Source of the DNA: Streptomyces sp. SS1-1
Lineage (GTDB): Bacteria > Actinomycetota > Actinomycetes > Streptomycetales > Streptomycetaceae
Direction: 5' to 3'
DNA: 64,000 nt
Assembly (NCBI RefSeq): GCF_008973465.1
Contig: NZ_WBXN01000004.1
Location: forward strand, 682,001 to 746,000
Below are positions 9,648 to 20,724 of this stretch, piece by piece (position 1 is the stretch's first letter; each line of letters begins with the position of its first letter). A program made the position numbers and the translations under genes. Below the pieces are notes generated by a model. It saw only the letters and a list, made by a program, of their open reading frames with translations. It was not told the DNA's origin and ran no database searches.

Positions 9648-11276
9648 TCAGAGTTTGGCGCCGAAGTTCTGGGTCCACCACGGGCCGCCGGGGCCCTCGT
9701 GGACGCCGACGCCGATGTCCTTGAACGAGCAGTTGAGGATGTTGGCGCGGTGGCCGGGGCTGTTCATCCAGGACTCCATCACGGCCTCCGGGGTCTGCTG
9801 CCCCATCGCGATGTTCTCGCCGTACGTGGACCAGCGGTAGCCGGCGGCCGTGATGCGCTGCCCGGGGTCGGCGCCGTCGGGGTTGGTGTGGTCGAAGAAG
9901 CCGCGGGCGGCCATGTCCTCGGAGTGCTTCCGCGCCGACGTGTCGAGCAGGGAGTCCTCGGCGAGAGGGCCGCATCCGGCGGTGGCCCGCTCCTTGTTCA
10001 CCAGGGCGACGACCTGGGCGACGGCGCCCGACGGGGTCTCCTGCGCCTGAGAGGCGGCGGCCGCCTGGCGGGACGCCCGGGTGGGGGCCTGGGTGGTCGG
10101 TGTCGCCTTCTCCGTCTTCTTCGCGGACGGGGAGGGGGTGGCCTTCTTCGAGGGCTTGGCGGACGCCGACGGGGACGTCGAGGCCGACGCCGACGGGGAC
10201 GCCGAGGTGCTGACCGGGCTGGGCTCGACGAGTTCGTCCGGTACGGCGGCGCCGGCTCCGCGCGCGGCGGACGGTTCCTCGCGGCCGGTGCCGGGAACGG
10301 AATCGAAGTACCAGAGTCCGCCGCCCGCCACGCACGCCGCGACGACGGCGCCTCCGACGGCGCGGCGCCGGTTGCGGCGGCGCCTGCGGGCCGCGCCGCG
10401 CGCGGCGGTCCGGCTGCCCGCGGCCCGGTGCCCGCCGTGGCCGGCGGAGGCGAGCGCGGCGGCCGAGCCGGCCGGGACCAGGTCCGCGGCCGAGCGGACG
10501 CGGTCCAGCAGGGCGGGGGCCGCGGCCACCAACGCCAGTCCGGCGAGGAGCCCTTCGGCAGGCATCAGTCCGCTCCACAGCCCGGAGCAACGGGCACATC
10601 CCCGGGCATGCCGGGCTATTCGCTTGCGCCACAGCGCCGAGGGCCGGCCGTCCCAGGACCCGAGCAGGCCGTGCAGCTCCTGGCACCGGGGGCGTGAGTC
10701 CAGCGCGCGCACCACCACGCGGGCGGCCTCGAGCTGCGCCTTCATCCGCTGCACCCGTACCGCCGTGTGCTGCGGCGACAGCTCCAGCGCCTGGGCCACC
10801 TCGGCGCGGGTCAGCTCACCGGCGCACTCCAGCCACCACAGCGACAGCAGGCCCCGGTCGTCGGGCTCCAGCCAGCGCGTGGCGCGCGCGGTCTCGCGGC
10901 GCTGCCCGGACAGCTGGAGCCGCACCATGGTCAGATCCACGAAGTCGGCGCCCGGGTCGGCGAGTTCGCGCGCCTCCTCCACCCCGCCGGGCGCGGCCTG
11001 GCGGGCGTGCCAGTGGGCGCGCACCTGGTTCATCGCGATCGCCACCAGCCAGGAGCGGAAGCTCTCGGGCGTACGCAGCCCGTCGAGCGCGTCGAGGGCG
11101 CGCAGCATGGTCTCCTGCACGACGTCGTCGACGTCGACGGACCCGTTCAGGGCCCGGCCCACGACGTTGTAGACCAGCGGGAGGTACGCGCCGACCAGGG
11201 CGTCCTGGGCCGCCGCGTCGCCGTCACGGGCGGCGGTGACCAGGGCCGTCAGTTCCCTCGTGCGCTCTGTACTCAT
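9648..11276 (-). CDS. Membrane-tethered ECF sigma factor with ZAS-like zinc finger, TM helix and extracellular CAP domain
   Basis: The 542-residue protein has four parts. Residues 1-190 are an ECF sigma factor: region 2 with VDDVVQETMLRALDALDGL and region 4 with LTRAEVAQALELSPQHTAVR. Residues 198-230 contain C198, then H223-x3-C227-x2-C230, the pattern of an anti-sigma zinc-binding (zf-HC2) domain. A basic stretch and one TM helix (about 305-323) follow. A Ser/Thr/Pro/Lys linker (about 350-415) leads to a CAP/SCP-like domain (418-542) with the putative cavity residues H451 (KHSEDMA), E487 (GENIA) and H509 (SPGHRANIL). ATG 11276 starts directly before the sigma domain; an upstream in-frame extension looks non-coding. 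Predicted topology is sigma inside and CAP outside, so it may transduce an envelope signal, perhaps by proteolytic release. No separate anti-sigma gene is adjacent. Confidence 0.85.
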   Translation of the reverse strand: MSTERTRELTALVTAARDGDAAAQDALVGAYLPLVYNVVGRALNGSVDVDDVVQETMLRALDALDGLRTPESFRSWLVAIAMNQVRAHWHARQAAPGGVEEARELADPGADFVDLTMVRLQLSGQRRETARATRWLEPDDRGLLSLWWLECAGELTRAEVAQALELSPQHTAVRVQRMKAQLEAARVVVRALDSRPRCQELHGLLGSWDGRPSALWRKRIARHARGCARCSGLWSGLMPAEGLLAGLALVAAAPALLDRVRSAADLVPAGSAAALASAGHGGHRAAGSRTAARGAARRRRRNRRRAVGGAVVAACVAGGGLWYFDSVPGTGREEPSAARGAGAAVPDELVEPSPVSTSASPSASASTSPSASAKPSKKATPSPSAKKTEKATPTTQAPTRASRQAAAASQAQETPSGAVAQVVALVNKERATAGCGPLAEDSLLDTSARKHSEDMAARGFFDHTNPDGADPGQRITAAGYRWSTYGENIAMGQQTPEAVMESWMNSPGHRANILNCSFKDIGVGVHEGPGGPWWTQNFGAKL

Positions 11277-11662
11277 CAATGCTTCCCTGTCCTCGACGCC
11301 GGACGGTGGTGTCCGATACCTGGGAGATCGCTCGGCGGGCCTCGGATAACGGTTCTTCGAAGAATTCGCCGGACCGTTTCTCCTCACGGGGCTCGGTGGA
11401 ACTGGAAGATGTCGGACGGTTCGGGCCGCGCGCTGTCCGAGAGACTCACGAGCGCCGCCCGGACGCGCAATGGGGAACATCACACCGGGTACGGAGTGCA
11501 CGGGAACGTCGTCGAATCTCCTGAATGAGGCGGTGCGGAGCGCGGTTTCCGATATGCGCACCGGGCGGGGCGGTCCCCGGCGGGCGCGAACTACCCTGAC
11601 CGCACACCGGCTTGCCGGGCCCCGCCCCGGCAGCGCCTCGCACCCTGGGGAGTGGACCCGCT
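11277..11662. promoter_or_regulatory. 386-bp divergent intergenic region with a TTCTTCGAAGAA palindrome
   Basis: The region separates the sigma-CAP gene (leftward) from the thioesterase gene (rightward). It is less GC-biased than its surroundings. It holds a perfect 12-bp palindrome TTCTTCGAAGAA at 11353-11364, about 80 bp before the sigma start, which could be an operator. No convincing -35/-10 pair was identified and no small gene is evident. Confidence 0.4.
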
Positions 11663-12454
11663 GTGACGCCCGACAGCTACTTCGAAGCCATCGACGACCG
11701 CCGCTACAAGCCGACGCCGCACGTGGGCGGCGCCTGGCACCGCGACGAGCAGCACTTCAGCCCGCTCGGCGGGCTCGTCGTGCACGCCCTCGACCGGCAT
11801 CGCGCGGCGTCACCGGACGACGGTCTCGTGCTGTCCCGCATCAGCTACGACATCCTGGGCCGGCTCGCCGTCGACGAGTGCGAGATCGAGGTGGAGACGG
11901 TCCGTCCCGGGCGCACCATCGAGCTCCTGGAAGCCGTCGTACGGATCGCCGGCCGCCCGGTGCTGCGGGCCCGCGCCTGGTACCTGCTGGCCCTGGACAC
12001 CTCCGAGGCCGCGGGCGGCACCGCCGAACCGCTCACCCCGCCCGAGTCGCTGGAGCGGTGGCCGATGTCCGAGCTGTGGTCCGGCGGCTACATCGCCTCC
12101 CTGGACGTCCGTCCCGTCGCACCGCCCCGGGCGGGCCGGACGACGGCCTGGGTGTCCACACCGCTGGACCTGGTGGCCGGGGTGCCCGTCAGCCCGCTCG
12201 CCTCGTATCTCGCGCTGGTCGACACCGCCAACGGCATCGCCGTCCTGCGGCCGCCCGCCGAGTGGATGTTCCCGAACGTCGATCTGACCGTCCATCTGCA
12301 CCGGCAGCCGCGCGGCCGCTGGACCGGCCTCGACACCACGGTCTCCTTCGGCCCCTCCGGGCAGGGGCTGACCAGCACCGTCCTGCACGACGTCGACGGC
12401 CCCGTCGGCACCGCGCAGCAGATCCTCACGGTCCGCCCCCAGCCCGGGGCGTGA
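11663..12454 (+). CDS. Acyl-CoA thioesterase-like (double hotdog) protein
   Basis: The 263-residue cytoplasmic protein has the layout of the TesB-like double-hotdog family. An N-terminal half (VGGAWHRDEQHFSPLGGLVV, then ISYDILGRLAVDECEIEVETVRPGR) is followed by a second hotdog (ASYLALVDTANGIAVLRPP, FPNVDLTVHLHRQPRGRW). These enzymes hydrolyse acyl-CoA thioesters, but some members have other substrates. GTG 11663 is chosen because GGGGAG lies about 12 bases upstream and the conserved PDSYFEAIDDRRYKPT begins right after it; the upstream in-frame ATG at 11612 adds unconserved residues. It is convergent with the prenyl synthase fusion gene, with only 13 bases between the stops. A functional link to that gene is only a possibility. 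Confidence 0.7.
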   Translation: MTPDSYFEAIDDRRYKPTPHVGGAWHRDEQHFSPLGGLVVHALDRHRAASPDDGLVLSRISYDILGRLAVDECEIEVETVRPGRTIELLEAVVRIAGRPVLRARAWYLLALDTSEAAGGTAEPLTPPESLERWPMSELWSGGYIASLDVRPVAPPRAGRTTAWVSTPLDLVAGVPVSPLASYLALVDTANGIAVLRPPAEWMFPNVDLTVHLHRQPRGRWTGLDTTVSFGPSGQGLTSTVLHDVDGPVGTAQQILTVRPQPGA

Positions 12455-12467
12455 GGCGCCTCGGGCG

Positions 12468-14318
12468 TCAGGCGCCGTCGCCGGGAGCGGTGGCCGGTGC
12501 GGCGGGTGCGGGCGGGGCGGGTTCGGCGGCGCCGTGCCGGCGCTGGCGGCGCGTGTACTCGGTGATGGCCCGCCACAGGTCGCGCCGGTCGACGTCGGGC
12601 CAGTAGTCGGGCGTGAAGTGGAGTTCGGCGTAGGCCGTCTGCCAGGGCAGGAAGTTCGACGTGCGCTGCTCGTCGCCGGTGCGCCACAGCAGGTCGACGT
12701 CCGGCATGTCCGGCCGGGGCAGGTGCTCGGCGAAGTCCCTCTCACCGATCAGGTCCGGGTCGAGCCGGCCGCTGCGCGCCTGCCGCGCGAGGGCGGCGGC
12801 GGTCCGGGCGATCTCGTCCCGGCCGCCGTAGTTGACGCAGGTCGTCACCGTCAGCCCGGTGCGGTCGCGGGTGCCGCGCTCGCGCATGTCGAGCAGGTCG
12901 ACGAGGTCCTGCGGGAGGCTGTCGGCGCGGCCGTGCCAGCGCATCCGGACGTCGAGGTCCTGGAAGGGGTACGTACGCGTCTCCTGGCGCAGCAGGTCGA
13001 GGATGGCGCCGGTCTCCTCGGGGTCGCGTTTCCAGTTCTCGGTGGAGAAGGCGTACAGCGTCAGATGCCGCAGGCCGATCTCCAGCGCGCCGTGCACGAC
13101 GTCGCGGACGGCGGCGGCGCCGGCGCGGTGGCCCTCGTGCCGGGGCAGGCCGTGGCGCTGCGCCCAGCGGCCGTTGCCGTCCATGATCACGGCCACGTGT
13201 TCCGGCATGCGGTCGGCCGGGATGCGCGGCGGCCGCTCCCCGCTGGGGTGGGGCGGCGGGTCGCGGAACACCGGGCGGCGCAGGGGGCGGGGCGGGGCCG
13301 GCGGGAGGTGTGGTTCGACGCGGCGTGCGGGCGGTGCCTGCACGGGGGTCAGGGACCAGGCGAGGGCGGCGCGCGCCCGGGCGGGGGCCAGCAGCCGGGC
13401 GGTGGTGAGGAACGGGGGCCGGGGCCGGACGCGCAGCAGGGTGGGGCCGGCGGCGTCCACGGCGTCGAGCTGGGCGAGCAGCAGGTCGGCCAGGGCGGCG
13501 ACGACCGTCGCGGGGCCGGGGTGCATCCCTCGGGTGAGCGCGGGCTGGGTCACCCACTCGCGGCCGAGCTCGGTGAGGTGGGCGACCAGATCGGCGACGG
13601 CCGGGCTCCAGCGCAGGCCGATCAGGTCCTCCTCGGCTCCCGGGCATCGGTCGAGGGCTTCGGCGGGCAGCAGGAGGTCGCCCTGGGGGAGGTCGGCGGA
13701 CAGGTCGGTGAGGATGTCGGTGAGACGCATGCCGTCGAGGAGCCGCTCGTAGGACTCCTGCCGGTCCAGGCGCAGGGCGACGGGCACGCCGGCCCGGTCG
13801 AAGAGGTCGCGGACCTGCTCGAACCAGGGCAGCAGATTGCCCCGGCCCCAGGCGCGCCAGCCGCTCCAGTCGGCGAAGCGGCGGCCGTGCGCGTCGACCG
13901 CCACCTCGGCCATGGCGTCGCGCAGACCGCTCAGGTCCAGCCGCCAGCGCACCGCGGTGTCCACCAGGGCACGCCGCACGGGGTCGGGACTGGTCCCGGC
14001 GGTGAGTTCCCGCTCGAGCGCGTCGATCCACCGCCGCGTCCGTGCGGCCCGCTCGCCCGCGGTGGCCGTGCGGTCGTCGGCGAGGTCGTCGATGGCGTTG
14101 GCGGCGGCCCACAGGGCCCAGCAGGCGGGGCGCAGCGCGGCGGGCACGAGCTGGATCAGCGCGTACTCCGCCGGATCCTCGCGCCGGGTCCGGTCACGGC
14201 ACAGCCGGTACGCCGACCGCAGCGCCGGGTCGTCACCGATCACCGCCGCTACGGACCTGGTCGAGCGGTGAGCCGTTCGCGGGGCATGCCGCCGCCGGCC
14301 TGAGAAGGTGAAGGACAC
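12468..14318 (-). CDS. Fusion of phytoene/squalene synthase-like domain and undecaprenyl diphosphate synthase-like cis-prenyltransferase
   Basis: The 616-residue protein combines two prenyl enzymes. Residues about 25-330 look like a trans-isoprenyl head-to-head synthase. They carry a first Asp-rich motif AIDDLADD (D77/D78 and D81/D82) and a second DILTDLSADLPQGDLLLP (D201, D205, D209), matching the two metal-binding motifs of phytoene/squalene synthases. A proline-rich linker (about 328-370) joins a complete cis-prenyltransferase with HVAVIMDGNGRWAQ (D380), LYAFSTENWKR and the C-terminal LWRTGDEQRTSNFLPWQ. Both sets of catalytic motifs look intact. The cis domain probably makes a Z-polyprenyl diphosphate; the product of the other half is unknown. 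The start is GTG 14318 with a weak ribosome binding site; a start some 20 codons later is possible. Confidence 0.85.
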   Translation of the reverse strand: MSFTFSGRRRHAPRTAHRSTRSVAAVIGDDPALRSAYRLCRDRTRREDPAEYALIQLVPAALRPACWALWAAANAIDDLADDRTATAGERAARTRRWIDALERELTAGTSPDPVRRALVDTAVRWRLDLSGLRDAMAEVAVDAHGRRFADWSGWRAWGRGNLLPWFEQVRDLFDRAGVPVALRLDRQESYERLLDGMRLTDILTDLSADLPQGDLLLPAEALDRCPGAEEDLIGLRWSPAVADLVAHLTELGREWVTQPALTRGMHPGPATVVAALADLLLAQLDAVDAAGPTLLRVRPRPPFLTTARLLAPARARAALAWSLTPVQAPPARRVEPHLPPAPPRPLRRPVFRDPPPHPSGERPPRIPADRMPEHVAVIMDGNGRWAQRHGLPRHEGHRAGAAAVRDVVHGALEIGLRHLTLYAFSTENWKRDPEETGAILDLLRQETRTYPFQDLDVRMRWHGRADSLPQDLVDLLDMRERGTRDRTGLTVTTCVNYGGRDEIARTAAALARQARSGRLDPDLIGERDFAEHLPRPDMPDVDLLWRTGDEQRTSNFLPWQTAYAELHFTPDYWPDVDRRDLWRAITEYTRRQRRHGAAEPAPPAPAAPATAPGDGA

Positions 14319-14483
14319 GCAGTTCCCAACGACAGCGGCCCGCCGAGGTTTTTCCGCTGGTCAACGGGGCGTGTGTGGGGGTGAGTTGTCGGGAGGTCGC
14401 AGGCGGCGCCCGGGGGTACGGGCAGCGTCCGGGGCGCCCCGGGTGCCGTCACGCCGGTCCGCCGGTCCGCCGGGACGGCCTCG

Positions 14484-15467
14484 TCAGATCCAGCCCCGGC
14501 GCGTCGCCTCCATCGCCAGTTGGAAGCGGGTCTGGGCGCCGAAGCGGCGCAGGAGCCTGGTGATGTGGCGTTGTACCGTGCGTTCGCTCCAGCCCAGGGC
14601 GCGGCCCGCCGACTTGTCGGTGGCTCCCGACGCCAGCAGGGTCAGCAGCTTCTCCTCCTCCGGCGTCAACCGGTCGGCCACGTCCTCGGCCGTGGGCGGT
14701 GCCGACGGCCTGATCTGCACGCTCCGTTCCCACATCGCCTCGAACAGGGCGACCAGCGCGTCGAGCAGGGGCGACGGGTGGATGACGTACGAGGCGGTCA
14801 CCGCGTTGTCACCGGGGCGCAGGAGCGGAAGCATGGCGATCCGCTCGTCGGATATCGCGAGCTTGGTCGGCAGTCCCGTGGCGATACGGGCCTGCTCCCC
14901 CAGCCGTATCCCCGCCGACACGTCCTCCAGCCACCCCGGCAGCTCAAGGACCGAACTGTCGTACAGCACGCGGTATTTGATGCCTCTGGCGAGCAGTTCG
15001 AGTTCGACCGGGTTGGGTTCGGAGTGGCCGGCCGCCGCGGCGTACGGCGGGCAGTCGAAGCCCCGTACCTGCGTGCGGGACGCGCGCTGCACCTGCGCCC
15101 AGTTCCGGTTGACCTCGTCGCGGCCCGAGATGACCTCCACGAGTTCACCGGGATGCGCGAACCGGCTGCCCGCGCGGTACAGGGACATCAGGCCCGAGAG
15201 ATGGGAGCGCACGCCGTTCAACGCCCGTTCCCGCTCCCGCAGTACGGCCTCCAGGGCGCTGTCGGGCGGCAGCGCGGCATAGACGACGGGGCGTCCCTGC
15301 GCGGTCGAGGCGAGACCGAGGTCGACCAGTGACCGCAGGGCGCGGCTGGTGACGCGCAAAGGGAGGTTGCAGTCCGCCGCGAGGTCGGCGGCGGTGGCGC
15401 GGGTCCTTCGGATCAGGGCGTCGTACACGGCTTCGTCCCGCTCGTCCAGGCCGATCGACTCGAGCAC
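14484..15467 (-). CDS. TrmB-like N-terminus / LuxR-type C-terminus transcriptional regulator
   Basis: The 327-residue regulator begins with a winged-helix TrmB-like domain (IGLDERDEAVYDALIRR, then ATAADLAADCNLPLRVTSRALRSLVDLGL). It ends with a LuxR/GerE-like helix-turn-helix (LTPEEEKLLTLLASGATDKSAGRALGWSERTVQRHITRLLRRFG). The middle (about 110-250) resembles the PLD-like effector region seen in this actinobacterial family. It probably binds DNA in the cytoplasm. It is divergent from the secreted subtilase gene with about 170 bp between the starts, an arrangement that suggests control of the protease, though that is inference. Confidence 0.85.
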   Translation of the reverse strand: MLESIGLDERDEAVYDALIRRTRATAADLAADCNLPLRVTSRALRSLVDLGLASTAQGRPVVYAALPPDSALEAVLRERERALNGVRSHLSGLMSLYRAGSRFAHPGELVEVISGRDEVNRNWAQVQRASRTQVRGFDCPPYAAAAGHSEPNPVELELLARGIKYRVLYDSSVLELPGWLEDVSAGIRLGEQARIATGLPTKLAISDERIAMLPLLRPGDNAVTASYVIHPSPLLDALVALFEAMWERSVQIRPSAPPTAEDVADRLTPEEEKLLTLLASGATDKSAGRALGWSERTVQRHITRLLRRFGAQTRFQLAMEATRRGWI

Positions 15468-15636
15468 GGCGTGTGCCCTCGCTTCCTGTCCTCAACACCT
15501 GTCGTCTTCCCGCCGGCTGACGGAAAGTCGCCGCCGGACGATCTTGTCAGGAGTTCCGGCCGGATGTCAGCGTTCTCGAGCCACGTGATCGGCTCGACCC
15601 CACGGCGCGGACACGCGTCGCAGAAGGAGTGCCCCC

Positions 15637-19086
<3,450 letters not shown>

Positions 19087-19115
19087 ACACGGCGGCACCC
19101 CGGACACGTCATCGA

Positions 19116-19148
19116 CTGCCGCCCGCGACCACCGGTCGCGGGCGGCAG
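19116..19148 (+). terminator. Strong hairpin terminator of the subtilase gene
   Basis: Perfect 15-bp arms, CTGCCGCCCGCGACC (19116-19130) and GGTCGCGGGCGGCAG (19134-19148), enclose a 3-base loop. It lies 30 bases after the subtilase stop. Confidence 0.8.
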
Positions 19149-19155
19149 CCATGAA

Positions 19156-19207
19156 TATGGCGGCTGCGCGCATAGCTCGACCCGAAACTATGGGGTCCAA
19201 CCACATA
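19156..19207. promoter_or_regulatory. Two TATG-N11-CATA palindromes upstream of the MHS permease gene
   Basis: Two 19-bp elements share TATG...CATA ends: 19156-19174, and the more symmetric 19189-19207 (TATG N GGT N3 ACC N CATA). Their centres are 33 bp apart, about three helical turns, so they would face the same side. A related TATGG-N7-CCATA element lies upstream of the 3-hydroxybutyrate dehydrogenase gene at 23607-23623. They are candidate operators for the PucR-type regulator encoded at 20723-22681. Confidence 0.45.
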
Positions 19208-19279
19208 CGCCTCTGACCTGGCCGTTCCTACGGTGTGGCGACACGCAATCATCCCGTCGAACGTCAGGAAGTGGTGCCG

Positions 19280-20665
19280 ATGTCGTCGCCCGCGACTGCT
19301 CCGCCCGCCCCGAACAACCTCAAGCGCATCGTCGCCGCGTCCCTCATCGGCACCACCATCGAGTGGTACGACTTCTTCCTGTACGGTTCGGCCGCCGCCC
19401 TCGTCTTCAACAAGCTGTTCTTCCCGGAGGAGGACCCCTTGGTGGGCACCCTCCTGTCCTTCCTCACCTACGCGGTGGGCTTCGCCGCCCGGCCGCTGGG
19501 CGCGCTGGTCTTCGGGCACTACGGCGACCGGCTGGGCCGCAAGAAGCTGCTGGTGCTCAGCCTGCTGATGATGGGCGGGGCGACCTTCGCGATCGGTCTG
19601 CTGCCGACGCACGCCAGTGTCGGCAGCGCGGCGCCGGTGCTGCTGACGGTGCTGCGCCTGGTGCAGGGTTTCGCGCTGGGCGGTGAGTGGGGCGGTGCCG
19701 TGCTGCTGGTGTCCGAGCACGGGGACGCGCGCCGGCGCGGCTTCTGGGCGTCGTGGCCCCAGACCGGGGCGCCCGCCGGGCAGTTGCTGGCGACCGGTGT
19801 GCTGTCGCTGCTGACGGCGGTGCTGTCGGAGAGCGCCTTCGGCAGCTGGGGCTGGCGCGTGCCCTTCCTGCTCTCCGGCGTGCTGGTGATCGTCGGTTTG
19901 TGGATTCGTCTCTCTGTCGACGAATCCCCGGTGTTCAAGCAGGCACTGGCGCAGGCCGAGGCCCGCAAGAGCTCCGCGACCGCCACCGCCGAGAAGATGC
20001 CGCTGGTCGCCGTGATGCGCCATCACTGGCGGGACGTGCTTGTGGCGATGGGGGCGCGCATGGCGGAGAACATCAGCTACTACGTCATCACCGCGTTCAT
20101 CCTCGTCTACGCCACCACGTCGGCCGGCGTGTCCAAGCAGACCGCGCTGAACGCGGTGCTGATCGCCTCCGCGATCCACTTCGCCGTCATCCCGGCCTGG
20201 GGCGCGCTGTCCGACCGGCTCGGACGCCGTCCCGTCTATCTGATCGGCGCGGTCGGAGTGGGCCTGTGGATGTTCCCGTTCTTCTCCCTCATCGACACCG
20301 GCGGCTTCGGCAACCTGCTCCTCGCGGTGACCGTGGGCCTCGTGCTGCACGGCGCCATGTACGCGCCGCAGGCCGCGTTCTTCTCGGAGATGTTCGCGAC
20401 CCGGATGCGCTATTCCGGCGCCTCCATCGGCGCCCAGTTCGCCTCGGTGGCGGCGGGCGCGCCCGCTCCGCTGATCGCCACCGCGCTGCTGAAGGAGTAC
20501 GACAGCTCCACGCCGATCTCCCTGTACGTCATCGCTGCGGCGCTGCTGACGGTGGTCGCCATCGTCGTGGCCAAGGAGACCCGCGACCGGGACCTCACCG
20601 ACGTCCAGCCCGAAGACGGTGAGGTGCGCGCCAAGGCCCCGGCGGCCGGCGCGCCCCTCGGCTGA
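19280..20665 (+). CDS. MHS-family (metabolite:H+ symporter) MFS permease
   Basis: The 461-residue protein has about 12 predicted membrane segments. It carries the MHS signature near the N-terminus (GTTIEWYDFFLYGSAAAL), the MFS loop motif GHYGDRLGRKKLLVLSLL and its second copy SDRLGRRPVYLIG. Relatives take up organic acids or compatible solutes with protons. The dehydrogenase and regulator nearby suggest 3-hydroxybutyrate or a similar short hydroxyacid, but this is not shown by the sequence. ATG 19280 is supported by AGGAAGTGG just upstream. Two palindromes lie 70-125 bp before the start. Confidence 0.9.
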   Translation: MSSPATAPPAPNNLKRIVAASLIGTTIEWYDFFLYGSAAALVFNKLFFPEEDPLVGTLLSFLTYAVGFAARPLGALVFGHYGDRLGRKKLLVLSLLMMGGATFAIGLLPTHASVGSAAPVLLTVLRLVQGFALGGEWGGAVLLVSEHGDARRRGFWASWPQTGAPAGQLLATGVLSLLTAVLSESAFGSWGWRVPFLLSGVLVIVGLWIRLSVDESPVFKQALAQAEARKSSATATAEKMPLVAVMRHHWRDVLVAMGARMAENISYYVITAFILVYATTSAGVSKQTALNAVLIASAIHFAVIPAWGALSDRLGRRPVYLIGAVGVGLWMFPFFSLIDTGGFGNLLLAVTVGLVLHGAMYAPQAAFFSEMFATRMRYSGASIGAQFASVAAGAPAPLIATALLKEYDSSTPISLYVIAAALLTVVAIVVAKETRDRDLTDVQPEDGEVRAKAPAAGAPLG

Positions 20666-20688
20666 CCCGGGCGACGCCCTCTCGGCCC

Positions 20689-20724
20689 GACCCCCGTACC
20701 CCGGACGCCAGGGGCACGGGGGTC
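20689..20724. terminator. Bidirectional terminator between convergent MHS and PucR-type genes
   Basis: Arms GACCCCCGT (20689-20697) and ACGGGGGTC (20716-20724), with an inner CCCC/GGGG stem, form a long GC hairpin. The right arm overlaps the stop codon of the leftward regulator gene. Confidence 0.7.

Noticed and set aside
12455..12467. GGCGCC-type short inverted repeats between convergent stops
   Set aside because: Six-base arms of this composition are frequent by chance in this DNA; not called as a terminator.
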